Positions 35,860 through 46,287 of a DNA stretch of 59,499 nucleotides are shown here, piece after piece. Made by a program: the position numbers and the translations under genes. The stretch comes from an uncultured Flavobacterium sp. Its GTDB lineage: Bacteria; Bacteroidota; Bacteroidia; Flavobacteriales; Flavobacteriaceae. Within the stretch, counting starts at the first letter, position 1, and each line of letters begins with the position of its first letter. The notes under the pieces were generated by a model. That model searched no databases and was not told the DNA's origin. It saw only the letters and a program-made list of their open reading frames with translations. The stretch is from contig CAKUAD010000010.1 in NCBI GenBank assembly GCA_934636265.1, positions 1 through 59,499 of the forward strand. The letters are read 5' to 3'.

Positions 35860-35891
35860 TTGTCACCAGTATACAAATCTTCGTATCTTTG
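35860..35891 (+). promoter_or_regulatory. Promoter of miaB
   Basis: TTG (35860-35862), 21-base spacer, TATCTTTG (35884-35891). It supports the ATG at 35920 as the miaB start, since the longer frame would begin upstream of the transcript. Confidence 0.75.
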
Positions 35892-35919
35892 CCACTCACT
35901 AATTTTTTGCGCGAGACGC

Positions 35920-37368
35920 ATGGACAAAACAATTGAAGAAAACCGCCAGGGCGAAACCCTTGTACTCGACCCGAATCCAAACGGTTCAAAAAAACTCTTT
36001 ATTGAAAGTTATGGCTGTCAGATGAATTTTTCCGACAGTGAAATCGTGGCTTCCATCCTGGCAAATCAAGGCTATAACACTACGACCAATCTGGAGGATG
36101 CCGACCTTGTTTTGGTGAACACCTGTTCTATCCGCGACAAGGCCGAACAAACCGTACGCAAACGCCTGGAGTATTACAACTCGGTCAAGCGGATCAATCC
36201 GGGAATGAAAGTTGGCGTATTGGGCTGCATGGCCGAACGTCTCAAATCAAAATTCCTGGAAGAGGAAAAAATTGTCGATCTGGTTGTTGGGCCGGACGCA
36301 TACAAAGACTTGCCCAACCTTTTGGCCGAGGTTGAAGAAGGCCGCGAAGCCATCAATGTCATCCTGTCAAAAGACGAAACCTACGGCGATATCGCGCCCG
36401 TCCGCCTTAACAGCAACGGTGTAACGGCATTTGTTTCGATTACGCGCGGATGTGACAACATGTGTACGTTTTGCGTGGTTCCATTTACCCGCGGACGCGA
36501 ACGCAGCCGTGACCCGCAGAGCATCCTGGAAGAAATTGCCGACCTGCACGCCCGTGGCTTTAAGGAAATCACGCTGTTGGGCCAAAACGTCGACAGTTAT
36601 TTGTGGTATGGCGGCGGATTGAAAAAAGATTACATCAAGGCGTCGGAAATGCAAAAGGCCACCGCGGTTGATTTTGCCCAACTGCTCGACAGGGCTGCCA
36701 GCCAGTTCCCAAAAATGAGGTTCAGGTTCTCGACGTCGAACCCGCAGGACATGCACGAGGAAGTTTTGCACGTCATAGCCAAACACCACAACGTTTGCAA
36801 TTACATTCACCTGCCTGTTCAAAGCGGGAGCACCCGTATATTAAAGGAAATGAACCGTCAGCACACCCGCGAGGAATACATGGCGCTGATTGACAAGATC
36901 CGGGCAATTATTCCTAAATGTGCGATTTCGCAGGATATGATAACCGGCTTCCCTACCGAAACTGAGGAGGATCATCAAGATACGCTGTCGTTGATGGAGT
37001 ACGTAAAATATGACTACGGATTTATGTTTGCCTATTCCGAGCGTCCGGGAACACTGGCCGCGCGCAAACTGGTTGACGATGTTCCGGAAGATGTTAAAAA
37101 ACGACGCCTGACGGAAATTGTGGAATTGCAGCGCAAACTGTCGCTGGAAAGCGCACAAAGCTTTTTGGGCCAGACCGTCGAGGTGTTGATTGAAAAGGAA
37201 TCACACCGGTCAGACCAGCACTGGAGCGGCCGAAACTCGCAAAACACGGTGGCCGTTTTCCCAAAAGAACACTATAAACCGGGCGATTTTGTCATGGTTC
37301 ACATAGAAGACTGCACCAGTGCAACCCTGATTGGGAAAGCCGTGGGGTATTCAGAAAGGATGCATTAA
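35920..37368 (+). CDS. miaB: MiaB, tRNA-2-methylthio-N6-isopentenyladenosine synthase
   Basis: A 482-residue radical-SAM methylthiotransferase. It adds a methylthio group to i6A37 of tRNAs reading UNN codons. The N-terminal UPF0004 domain has Cys33, Cys69 and Cys103 for the auxiliary 4Fe-4S cluster. The radical SAM motif CDNMCTFC gives Cys178, Cys182 and Cys185. A C-terminal TRAM domain ends the protein. The start is chosen by the promoter position; the upstream extension to 35860 is not expected to be transcribed. The length matches MiaB rather than MtaB or RimO. Confidence 0.96.
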   Translation: MDKTIEENRQGETLVLDPNPNGSKKLFIESYGCQMNFSDSEIVASILANQGYNTTTNLEDADLVLVNTCSIRDKAEQTVRKRLEYYNSVKRINPGMKVGVLGCMAERLKSKFLEEEKIVDLVVGPDAYKDLPNLLAEVEEGREAINVILSKDETYGDIAPVRLNSNGVTAFVSITRGCDNMCTFCVVPFTRGRERSRDPQSILEEIADLHARGFKEITLLGQNVDSYLWYGGGLKKDYIKASEMQKATAVDFAQLLDRAASQFPKMRFRFSTSNPQDMHEEVLHVIAKHHNVCNYIHLPVQSGSTRILKEMNRQHTREEYMALIDKIRAIIPKCAISQDMITGFPTETEEDHQDTLSLMEYVKYDYGFMFAYSERPGTLAARKLVDDVPEDVKKRRLTEIVELQRKLSLESAQSFLGQTVEVLIEKESHRSDQHWSGRNSQNTVAVFPKEHYKPGDFVMVHIEDCTSATLIGKAVGYSERMH

Positions 37369-37380
37369 CCGACAATGCCC

Positions 37381-37464
37381 TAGCCCGGATGGAAGCGGCA
37401 TCCTTTTTTGAAAGCCCGGCTTTAGGGGTTTTAAAAAAGATATAGCGGACAGCCGGATTAGCTA
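37381..37464 (+). ncRNA. Structured RNA element resembling the recurrent flavobacterial (Flavo-1-type) motif
   Basis: TAGC-CCGG (37381-37388) can pair with CCGG-ATTA-GCTA (37453-37464), leaving a 4-nt bulge. Inside are the hairpin GGATG/CATCC (37387-37403), a U-run with an A-run (37403-37409 with 37433-37439), and a short AAAG/CTTT hairpin. The strings GGATGGAAGCGGCATCC and GATATAGCGGACAGC match, from memory, a block seen many times between genes in Flavobacteriaceae. Which Rfam family it belongs to is my inference. The GGATG hairpin plus U-run can also act as the miaB terminator. Confidence 0.55.
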
Positions 37465-37520
37465 CAAATAAAAAACAATCGATTGCCGTCTTTTGACTTT
37501 AGGACTTTCGACCACTCATT

Positions 37521-38768
37521 ATGGAATCAGTACAAGCGATTAAACAGCGGTTTGAGATTATTGGGAATGACCCCAAGCTTAACCGCGCGATTGAAAAGGC
37601 CATTCAGGTGGCGCCAACCGACATTTCCGTTTTGGTAACCGGTGAAAGCGGCGTGGGAAAAGAAAGCATTCCGCGGATTATTCACGCATTGTCGCATCGG
37701 AAACACGGGAAATACATTGCCGTGAACTGCGGCGCGATTCCCGAAGGCACGATTGACAGCGAACTTTTTGGTCACGAAAAAGGGGCGTTTACCGGCGCTA
37801 CCAATACCCGTGAAGGTTATTTTGAGGTGGCCGACGGCGGAACTATTTTTCTGGACGAAGTGGGCGAACTCCCGCTGACGACGCAGGTTCGGTTGCTGCG
37901 CGTGCTGGAAAACGGCGAGTTTATCAAGGTGGGTTCGTCGACGGTGCAAAAAACCAATGTGCGCATCGTGGCGGCTACCAATGTCAACATGTTTGACGCC
38001 ATCCAAAAAGGCAAGTTCCGCGAGGATTTGTATTACAGGCTGAGTACGGTGGACATTCATTTGCCGCCGCTGCGCGAACGCCATGACGACATTCATTTGT
38101 TGTTCCGGAAGTTTGCGTCTGACTTTGCGCACAAATACAAAATGCCGCCGGTAAAGCTGGACGAGGCTGCGGTGAACTATCTGCAAAATTATCGCTGGAG
38201 CGGCAACATCCGTCAGTTGCGCAATGCCGCCGAACAGATATCGGTCCTGGAAACCAACCGCGAGATAAATCTGGCGACGCTCCAGTCGTATTTGCCTAAG
38301 GAGAGCAACTTGCCGACCGTCGTATCGGACAAAAAGCCGGAAGGCGATTTTAGCAACGAGCGCGAAATTTTGTACAAGGTGCTATTTGACATGAAGAGCG
38401 ACCTGAACGACTTAAAGAAACTGACACTCGAACTTTTGGAGAACGGCACCGACAAGGTTCAGCGCGACAACCAGCACCTGATTACCAAAATATACGGCAG
38501 CACTCCAAAACGCGACCTGACCGAATCGCCTCAGTCGGCCATCATCCAACCGGCGCAAACCTATACGCCAACGTTTACGCAAGCCAACGACGATTACGAA
38601 TTTGCCGAGACGATTGAGGAAGAAGAAGTGCTGCGCCTGGAGCAAAAGGAAATTGAGATGATCAAGAAGGCGCTGGAAAAAAACAAGGGCCGCCGCAAGG
38701 CCGCTGCCGAACAACTGGGCATTTCTGAGCGGACGCTTTACCGCAAGATCAAACAGTTTGACCTGTAA
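37521..38768 (+). CDS. Sigma-54-dependent transcriptional activator without receiver domain
   Basis: A 415-residue AAA+ activator. Walker A is GESGVGKE (41-48), the sigma-54-contacting GAFTGA loop is at 88-93 and Walker B is GTIFLDEVGEL (107-117). A charged linker follows. The C-terminal Fis-type helix-turn-helix reads KGRRKAAAEQLGISERTLYRKIKQFDL. No N-terminal receiver, PAS or GAF domain precedes the AAA+ core, so activity must be controlled otherwise. It is one base from lptE and probably heads the lptE-TPR-secG unit. No sigma-54 gene is in the window. Confidence 0.93.
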   Translation: MESVQAIKQRFEIIGNDPKLNRAIEKAIQVAPTDISVLVTGESGVGKESIPRIIHALSHRKHGKYIAVNCGAIPEGTIDSELFGHEKGAFTGATNTREGYFEVADGGTIFLDEVGELPLTTQVRLLRVLENGEFIKVGSSTVQKTNVRIVAATNVNMFDAIQKGKFREDLYYRLSTVDIHLPPLRERHDDIHLLFRKFASDFAHKYKMPPVKLDEAAVNYLQNYRWSGNIRQLRNAAEQISVLETNREINLATLQSYLPKESNLPTVVSDKKPEGDFSNEREILYKVLFDMKSDLNDLKKLTLELLENGTDKVQRDNQHLITKIYGSTPKRDLTESPQSAIIQPAQTYTPTFTQANDDYEFAETIEEEEVLRLEQKEIEMIKKALEKNKGRRKAAAEQLGISERTLYRKIKQFDL

Positions 38769-38769
38769 T

Positions 38770-39273
38770 ATGAAGTTCATGAAAAAGTTTTTGCTGCTTG
38801 CCTGCGTTTTGCTGTTATCGGGATGTTCGGTATACAATTTTACGGGAACCGGGAAGATTGATGCCGAGACGTATCAGGTGAATTTCTTTCAGAACACGGC
38901 CCAACTGGTAGAACCGGGCATCGAGCGCACTTTTACATTGCGCCTGCAGGATTTGATTCAGAACCAGACCAACCTTAACCTGACCAATTCCGGTGGCGAC
39001 CTGGTGTACGAGGGTGAAATCACCGATTACCGCGTGAGCCCGATGACCGCTACCGCCGATCAGCGCGCCGCACAAAACCGACTGACGATTACCGTGAACG
39101 TGAGGTTTACCAATAAAAAGAAGGAAGAAGATGATTTTGAACGCCGATTTTCGTTCTTTTACGACTTCCCGGCCACGCAGCCCCTGGTGGGTGGTACGCT
39201 CAACGATGCGCTCGACGTGATTTTTGAACGGATTACGCAAGACATCTTTAACGAATCGCTGGCAAAATGGTAA
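38770..39273 (+). CDS. lptE: LptE-like LPS-assembly lipoprotein
   Basis: A 167-residue lipoprotein with signal peptide and lipobox ending LLSGC (Cys18). Conserved features of the Bacteroidota LptE family are VYNFTGTGKID after the lipobox, the strand VYEGEITDYRVSPMTATADQRAAQNRLTITV and a C-terminal helix IFERITQDIFNESLAKW. LptE plugs the LptD barrel and helps deliver LPS to the surface. Its start is one base after the activator gene and it overlaps the next gene by 7 bp. Confidence 0.88.
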   Translation: MKFMKKFLLLACVLLLSGCSVYNFTGTGKIDAETYQVNFFQNTAQLVEPGIERTFTLRLQDLIQNQTNLNLTNSGGDLVYEGEITDYRVSPMTATADQRAAQNRLTITVNVRFTNKKKEEDDFERRFSFFYDFPATQPLVGGTLNDALDVIFERITQDIFNESLAKW

Positions 39274-40250
39274 ATATGAATCTGGACGATTACACCTATT
39301 TGTTAAACCGGCCTGAAAAGGTAAACGCGCAAAAGACTGATGCGCTGGAAAAAATCGTGACCGAGTTTCCGTACTTTCAGAGTGCGCGTGCCTTGCGATT
39401 AAAAGGTTTGTACGGACAAAACAGTTTTCAGTACAATTATTCGCTAAAGGTGACGGCGGCATACACGACTGACCGCAGCGTTCTTTTTGACTTTATCACA
39501 TCCGATTCGTTTACGGCCATCCAAAAAGGTGCGTATGACCGGAAGATGGCCGAACTGAACGAAATGCCGGTGGTGTCGCCCATCGACGCATCTGTGATTG
39601 AGGAAAAGGTAGAGGATAGATTTGAGGACAAAGTTGAGGCGTCTATTTTGCAATCAATACGCGAATCAGAGTTGGCCAAGGAGATTTTGGTCACGGCCGA
39701 AACCGTAGCCCCTGAAATGCCTGTCGAAACTTTGGCGGAGCAACCTCTGAACGCTGATGAATCGGGCGTTGAAGGCGTTGAACTGGTGCCCGCGAATCAG
39801 GAAGTTGAATCGCCTGAAGTCAAGCTGGAAATAGGCCGACCGTTGGAGTTTTTGGCCGGTGAGCGTCACTCGTTTGCCGAATGGCTTATGCTTTCGTCAT
39901 TAAAGCCAATCGACCGCACCCCGGAAACTCCGGCTGAAGAAGAGGCCCAGCCCTTGCCCGAGCTCGAATCGCCCGAATGGCAAAAAAAGCAGGAGCTAAT
40001 CGATCGCTTTTTGCGCGAAAACCCAAAGATCCCGCCGGTGCGTCAGGATTATACGCCGCCTGCTCCGGAACTCCCGCGTGAAGATTCGTCGCTTATGACC
40101 GAAACACTGGCCCGCGTATACCTGGAACAGAAAAAGTATCAGAAAGCCATTCAGGCTTACGAAATTTTAATTTTGAAATATCCGGAAAAAAGTATTTTCT
40201 TTGCAGACCGAATTTCAGAGATAAAGAAATTACAACAAAATAACAACTGA
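39267..40250 (+). CDS. Hypothetical protein with C-terminal TPR motif
   Basis: A protein of about 327 residues; the ATG at 39267 overlaps the lptE stop, and another ATG at 39276 (MNLDD) is equally good. The N-terminal part (YTYLLNRPEKV, FPYFQSARALRLKGLYGQNS) is conserved-looking, and the middle is acidic and proline-rich, probably disordered. The C-terminus has a single tetratricopeptide-like hairpin (RVYLEQKKYQKAIQAYEILILKYP). No signal peptide, so cytoplasmic. It lies between lptE and secG, so a role tied to envelope biogenesis is likely but unspecified. Confidence 0.85.
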   Translation: MVNMNLDDYTYLLNRPEKVNAQKTDALEKIVTEFPYFQSARALRLKGLYGQNSFQYNYSLKVTAAYTTDRSVLFDFITSDSFTAIQKGAYDRKMAELNEMPVVSPIDASVIEEKVEDRFEDKVEASILQSIRESELAKEILVTAETVAPEMPVETLAEQPLNADESGVEGVELVPANQEVESPEVKLEIGRPLEFLAGERHSFAEWLMLSSLKPIDRTPETPAEEEAQPLPELESPEWQKKQELIDRFLRENPKIPPVRQDYTPPAPELPREDSSLMTETLARVYLEQKKYQKAIQAYEILILKYPEKSIFFADRISEIKKLQQNNN

Positions 40251-40252
40251 AT

Positions 40253-40597
40253 ATGAATACGTTTTCAATATTTGTAGTGCTGATTGCCATTGTGTGTTTT
40301 TTGCTGGTGGTCGTAATCATGGTGCAAAATCCAAAAGGCGGCGGATTGTCGTCGACTCTTGGCGGAACCCAGATGATGGGCGGCGTACAAAAAACCACCG
40401 ACTTTCTTGATAAAAGCACGTGGACATTGGCAACGATTCTTATTTTGCTCGTGCTGTTTTCAACACTGAGCTTTACTGGGTCGCTCAACGATAATGAGTC
40501 GCGCCTGATGGATGGCGGATCACCTGCCGCTTCAGCTCCGGTAACTCCCGCTGCTCCGGCCGTAACCGCTCCTGCCGTTCAGGATACGATCAAGTAA
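40253..40597 (+). CDS. secG: SecG, protein translocase subunit
   Basis: A 114-residue protein with two membrane helices (TFSIFVVLIAIVCFLLVVVIMVQNPKGGGLS and WTLATILILLVLFSTLSF) and the conserved cytosolic QNPKGGGLSS loop. The C-terminal tail is an Ala/Pro-rich extension. SecG assists SecYEG in protein export. The gene follows the TPR gene by two bases, and a terminator closes the unit. Confidence 0.95.
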   Translation: MNTFSIFVVLIAIVCFLLVVVIMVQNPKGGGLSSTLGGTQMMGGVQKTTDFLDKSTWTLATILILLVLFSTLSFTGSLNDNESRLMDGGSPAASAPVTPAAPAVTAPAVQDTIK

Positions 40598-40620
40598 TCT
40601 GACAAAATTTCAATAGATAG

Positions 40621-40648
40621 TGCCAGCCTTTCCGCTGGCATTTTTTTT
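40621..40648 (+). terminator. Rho-independent terminator after secG
   Basis: TGCCAGC (40621-40627), 6-base loop, GCTGGCA (40634-40640), then eight T. Confidence 0.92.
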
Positions 40649-40726
40649 ATCTGCAAATTTGTCAGTGAAATTGCCGTGGCATGCTTTTAGAAAAACGCGC
40701 ATCGCAAACTAAAAAATTCTCTTAAT

Positions 40727-41002
40727 ATGGCTTTAAACATCAAACCTCTTTCTGACCGTGTACTGGTCGAACCGGCTCCGGCTGAAACCCAGACGGCGTC
40801 GGGTATTATCATCCCTGACACTGCTAAGGAAAAACCTCAAAAGGGAACTGTAGTTGCTGTTGGAAATGGCAAAACCGATCACAAAATGACAGTCAAGGTT
40901 GGCGATACGGTTCTGTATGGCAAATATGCCGGAACCGAACTGAAACTGGACGGCAAGGATTACCTCATCATGAGAGAGGACGATATTTTTGCGATCCTTT
41001 AA
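40727..41002 (+). CDS. groES: GroES co-chaperonin
   Basis: A 91-residue Hsp10 with the usual [12 protein letters not shown] opening, a mobile-loop region [18 protein letters not shown], and the closing [13 protein letters not shown]. It caps the GroEL folding chamber. It is followed by groEL after 73 bases. I see no CIRCE inverted repeat upstream, which is normal for this phylum. Confidence 0.98.
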   Translation: MALNIKPLSDRVLVEPAPAETQTASGIIIPDTAKEKPQKGTVVAVGNGKTDHKMTVKVGDTVLYGKYAGTELKLDGKDYLIMREDDIFAIL

Positions 41003-41063
41003 TTGTTTGACGTTTAAGTTAAGTAGTATTGACCGCAACCGAGTTGCAAAAAAATCAAAGTAA

Positions 41064-42707
<1,644 letters not shown>

Positions 42708-42727
42708 CAATCTCTTGCCCAAATAAT

Positions 42728-42764
42728 AATCCGCATCCCGAGTTTCAGGATGCGGATTTTTTTT
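42728..42764 (+). terminator. Terminator of groESL
   Basis: AATCCGCATCC (42728-42738), 9-base loop, GGATGCGGATT (42748-42758), then T-run. Confidence 0.95.
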
Positions 42765-42787
42765 ATCTTAGGAGCAAACTTAGCTTC

Positions 42788-45142
42788 ATGAGATACTTGG
42801 CTTCCCTGCTGTTTTTGGCCTGGGCGTATCAGGCGCATGCCCAATTAAACTCCAATGCGGAAATTGAGCTGCGATTAAAGGATTATTTTTCGTCCACGCG
42901 TGAGAACATCCACCTTCATCTCAACAAGTCGTCATACCTCTCGGGCGAGGACATTTACTTTAAGGGATACGTGATCGACAAGCAGGCGCGCCTCCCGTTT
43001 GGGCCAACCGTCAATGTCTACGTACAGTTGCTCAGCCCCGACGGACAGGTTTTGGACAACCGGCTGTACTATGCCGAAAATAGCATTCTGGAAGGGAAGT
43101 TGCCGCTTCCTGATAATTTGCCCTCAGGCGTTTACTATGTGCAGACCTACACCAACTTCATGAATAATTTTACTGAAGATGAATCATCAGTGTATCGGAT
43201 ATCGGTGGCCAACAGGCAAAGCGGAAATCTACCCGACGTTAGCCTGCCGATACTTTCGACGGTAAGTTTGGAGTTCTTTGCTGAAGGTGGAATCTTTTTG
43301 GCCGGTGTCGAAAATACTTTTGGGATTTCGCTGCTGGACTGTCACGGAAACGGCATCGAAGCCAAGGGAATTATTGTTGATGCAAAAGGACAAACCGTTG
43401 CGCAGTTTGGCACCAACATCAAAGGATACGGTCGGTTTGCAATTGCCGAAAACGGCGCCGGGCCTTATTTTGCCGAATACGCGCTGGACGGAAATAACAT
43501 CCGCCAACCCCTGCCCTATCCGCAACAAAGGGGAATTGCGCTATCGGTAAACAATTATGCCACCGACAAAGCCATCGTGAAAGTAACGACCAATCCTCAA
43601 TCGGTAGCCGACTATGGCCGGCCGCTGAGTGTCGTGGTCCAGCAAAACGGCCACTCCGCCTTTGCAAGCGTGCAACTTTCGCCCAATCAACTGGCCCGGA
43701 CGCTGAGCATTCCGCGGGAGTATTTTTCAGGCGGCATCAACACGATTTGGCTGCTCGACGGCAATAAAGCCATTGCACATCGGGTGATTTACAGCCCGGA
43801 CATCCCCAAGGCCCAGTTGCTGGTCGCTGTGGCGGAAAGGCACCGGGATTCAATTGTTCTTCGCGGAAAATCAGTAGCCCTGGCTGATTTGAGCATTTCG
43901 GTCCTACCCAAGGGAACCATATCGGCCCTGCCCGATAAAACCATGTTGTCGGCACTGGAGTTCGATCCGTTCCTAAAAAATCCATTGGCGGACGCCGGAT
44001 ATTACCTAAATGAATTTTCACGCAAACGACATTATGAACTGGACAATGCGCTCATCTGCAGCCAATCCAAATACGAATGGGACGCGATGATGACTCCGCC
44101 CACCAAAAACCGGTTCGCGTTTGACCAGGGATTCGATATTGTGGGCACCGTCAATACCAAACCCGGCGAGAAAAACAAAATACGCATGAGCAGTCTGGCC
44201 CACGGGATTGACCAATCGGGCGTAGTAAACGAGAAAAATGACTTTGCTTTCCGCAATGTGGTGGTGGCCGATTCGGCAACGATTTACTTTTCGCTTATGA
44301 AGGACGATAAAATCCTGAAAACACCTTTATCGGCCAGGATTGAAAACCACAACCGCCGATTCCTGAAGAAATTCCTTCCCGTTATCCGCAAATGCGATCA
44401 GCAGCAATACGCCACGTTTGATGAAAACCTAAGCCTACCGGAGCTAAAGGGCGCCATCCAGATTGCCGAGGTGGAAACAAAGGAAAAAACCAACCGCGAA
44501 AAACTTACCGACAGACGTAAAACGTCGGCATTGCATGGTGGGGTGATGACGCGCGGTTACAAGATTACCGAAGACGACGCGGCAACGTTTCGCGATGTGC
44601 TGTCGTACCTGCAATTCCGGGGATTTAACGTGCTGATTGAGGGAACAACGGTAAAAATCCAGAGCCGCGCGCAACTTTCATTGAGAGGATCCAACAGCCC
44701 GGCGATTTTTCTGGACGATGCGCCACTTCCCGATCCGTACCTTTTGTTTAACATGCGCATGGACGAGGTGGATGAGATTTTCATCAACGACCGCGGATTT
44801 GGAGGCGGAAGCCTGGATGGCGCCGTTTACGGAATCATCAGGATTTATACCAAAAAGACGTTTTCATCGGCGGCAAACATCGTGGTCAAATCAGGGTCAC
44901 TTACGGTAAAAAACGGCTTCCAGCCTGCTCCGGAATATCAAAATCCATACGTGGAATATCAGTCTGAAGCATACCGGAAACTAGGCGCCGTTGACTGGCA
45001 ACCACGCGTTAAGACCGATACCGAAGGGAACTTTGAACTGACCGTACCAAACCTGAATCTGGACGAACTCTACCTTTGGATTGAAGGCATAGGATCGGCC
45101 GGCGAACAAATTTCGCACTCGGTGTTATTGCCCGTTAAATGA
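42788..45142 (+). CDS. Secreted MG2-domain protein with C-terminal TonB-plug-like domain
   Basis: A 784-residue protein starting at MRYLASLLFLAWA; the longer frame to 42629 runs back through groEL and its terminator. After the signal peptide (ends AHAQ) comes an alpha-2-macroglobulin-like MG2 domain (NIHLHLNKSSYLSGEDIYFKGYV, then LPSGVYYVQTYTNFM), a long middle region, and near residues 640-700 a TonB-receptor-plug-like segment (AIFLDDAPLPD, then MDEVDEIFIND and GAVYGIIRIYTKK). No barrel follows. Such proteins recur in Bacteroidota; their function is unknown but the parts suggest a periplasmic or surface role. It is 23 bases after the groEL terminator, with no clear promoter. Confidence 0.85.
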   Translation: MRYLASLLFLAWAYQAHAQLNSNAEIELRLKDYFSSTRENIHLHLNKSSYLSGEDIYFKGYVIDKQARLPFGPTVNVYVQLLSPDGQVLDNRLYYAENSILEGKLPLPDNLPSGVYYVQTYTNFMNNFTEDESSVYRISVANRQSGNLPDVSLPILSTVSLEFFAEGGIFLAGVENTFGISLLDCHGNGIEAKGIIVDAKGQTVAQFGTNIKGYGRFAIAENGAGPYFAEYALDGNNIRQPLPYPQQRGIALSVNNYATDKAIVKVTTNPQSVADYGRPLSVVVQQNGHSAFASVQLSPNQLARTLSIPREYFSGGINTIWLLDGNKAIAHRVIYSPDIPKAQLLVAVAERHRDSIVLRGKSVALADLSISVLPKGTISALPDKTMLSALEFDPFLKNPLADAGYYLNEFSRKRHYELDNALICSQSKYEWDAMMTPPTKNRFAFDQGFDIVGTVNTKPGEKNKIRMSSLAHGIDQSGVVNEKNDFAFRNVVVADSATIYFSLMKDDKILKTPLSARIENHNRRFLKKFLPVIRKCDQQQYATFDENLSLPELKGAIQIAEVETKEKTNREKLTDRRKTSALHGGVMTRGYKITEDDAATFRDVLSYLQFRGFNVLIEGTTVKIQSRAQLSLRGSNSPAIFLDDAPLPDPYLLFNMRMDEVDEIFINDRGFGGGSLDGAVYGIIRIYTKKTFSSAANIVVKSGSLTVKNGFQPAPEYQNPYVEYQSEAYRKLGAVDWQPRVKTDTEGNFELTVPNLNLDELYLWIEGIGSAGEQISHSVLLPVK

Positions 45143-45844
45143 TTAGGTTGGATTTTCCGGCGTATCGGCTGGCGTATCGACCTTTTTGGTGAGTTTCAGG
45201 ACAACCGGAATTACCGTAATGGCAACCAGTCCGATTACGATAAACTCGATGTATTCCTTGAGATTGATGTTGTATTCCGACAATAGGAACGAATACAGAT
45301 AGTGTCCGGCAAAAATCAGAGAGAACGACCAGATGATGGAGCTCAGCACGTTGTAGAACATAAACTTCTTTTTCTCCATCAATACGATGCCCGCCACAAT
45401 AGGTGCAAAAGTCCTGAAGATAGGAAGGAAACGCGAAAGGATGATGGCCCGTCCGCCGTGCTTTTCAAAGAACTCTTTTGACTGGATCAGATATTTGCGT
45501 TTAAACCAAAAACTGTCTTGCTTTTTGTAAAGGTAATATCCGCTGCGCGCGCCAAACCAATAGCCTACCATATTTCCTAAAATACCGGCGATAGCCACTA
45601 AAGTTGACAACAAAAGCACGTTGAGGAAATCGCTTTCCAGCGTTACGACACTTCCCACAAGGGAGTCACTGTAAATTCCGGAAAGAAAAAGTAAGCTGTC
45701 GCCCGGCAGGAAGAAGCCTGCAAAAAGACCTGTCTCGGCAAAGACAATAAACAAAACGATAGGCAGTCCTATTTGGACAGTACCAACTTTAAGCGTTATA
45801 TAAAATTCAGGATTCAGGAGTTGGGTCCACTCGAAGTCGGCCAT
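45143..45844 (-). CDS. DedA/VTT family membrane protein
   Basis: A 233-residue polytopic protein, started at MADFEWTQLLNP. Conserved DedA features include FAETGLFAGFFLPGDSLLFLSG near the N-terminus and the FxRxxPxxRTFAPIVAG motif (FLPIFRTFAPIVAGIVLM), with the basic GGRAIILSRFLP segment before it. Family members are implicated in phospholipid scrambling, undecaprenyl-phosphate recycling and membrane homeostasis. The two convergent genes touch at 45142/45143. It follows the HMA gene by 86 bases. Confidence 0.93.
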   Translation of the reverse strand: MADFEWTQLLNPEFYITLKVGTVQIGLPIVLFIVFAETGLFAGFFLPGDSLLFLSGIYSDSLVGSVVTLESDFLNVLLLSTLVAIAGILGNMVGYWFGARSGYYLYKKQDSFWFKRKYLIQSKEFFEKHGGRAIILSRFLPIFRTFAPIVAGIVLMEKKKFMFYNVLSSIIWSFSLIFAGHYLYSFLLSEYNINLKEYIEFIVIGLVAITVIPVVLKLTKKVDTPADTPENPT

Positions 45845-45930
45845 TGTAGGAATATTAAATTGCGGGGGGAATTTACAACTAAATCCACGCCCCCGCAATT
45901 TTACGTCATCCTTTAAAATTTTCTTAACGT

Positions 45931-46269
45931 CTATTGCCGACGCTCGTATTTACAGCATCCGTGAAGGTTTTGATAATCAGCATCCGAGGCTCTGACATCA
46001 CGGGTGTCATGTCCGGCTTTGGCCACCGCCTGCTGAACTTTTTCCAGACTGGTTTTTTCTTCGTTGATAATCAGGTGAAGGAGTTGGTCGTCAGAATGCC
46101 ACTCGGCCGATTTAACCCCGGCAACACCAAAGGCAGCTTTCTCGATTCGCTTTTTACACATGTCGCAGTTGCCGCTCACCTCGATATTTCGTTTGGCATT
46201 TTTGTTCTTTTTTTCCTGTGCAAAGCCCACCGTAGTAAGCATCAGCATAAAAATCATAATGTATTTCAT
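45931..46269 (-). CDS. Secreted heavy-metal-associated (HMA) domain protein
   Basis: A 112-residue protein with a signal peptide (MKYIMIFMLMLTTVGFAQ) and one HMA fold. The metal-binding loop is GNCDMCKKRIEKA (CxxC), followed by the strand VAGVKSAEWHSDDQLLHLII. A second cysteine pair near the C-terminus (HGCCKYERR) may add ligands. It probably binds Cu or a similar soft metal in the periplasm. It lies 18 bases after the TonB receptor gene and surely shares its transcript. Confidence 0.9.
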   Translation of the reverse strand: MKYIMIFMLMLTTVGFAQEKKNKNAKRNIEVSGNCDMCKKRIEKAAFGVAGVKSAEWHSDDQLLHLIINEEKTSLEKVQQAVAKAGHDTRDVRASDADYQNLHGCCKYERRQ

Positions 46270-46287
46270 CGCAATAATTTTTAGGAG

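Noticed and set aside
40649..40726. CIRCE operator upstream of groES
   Set aside because: No TTAGCACTC-N9-GAGTGCTAA inverted repeat is present.
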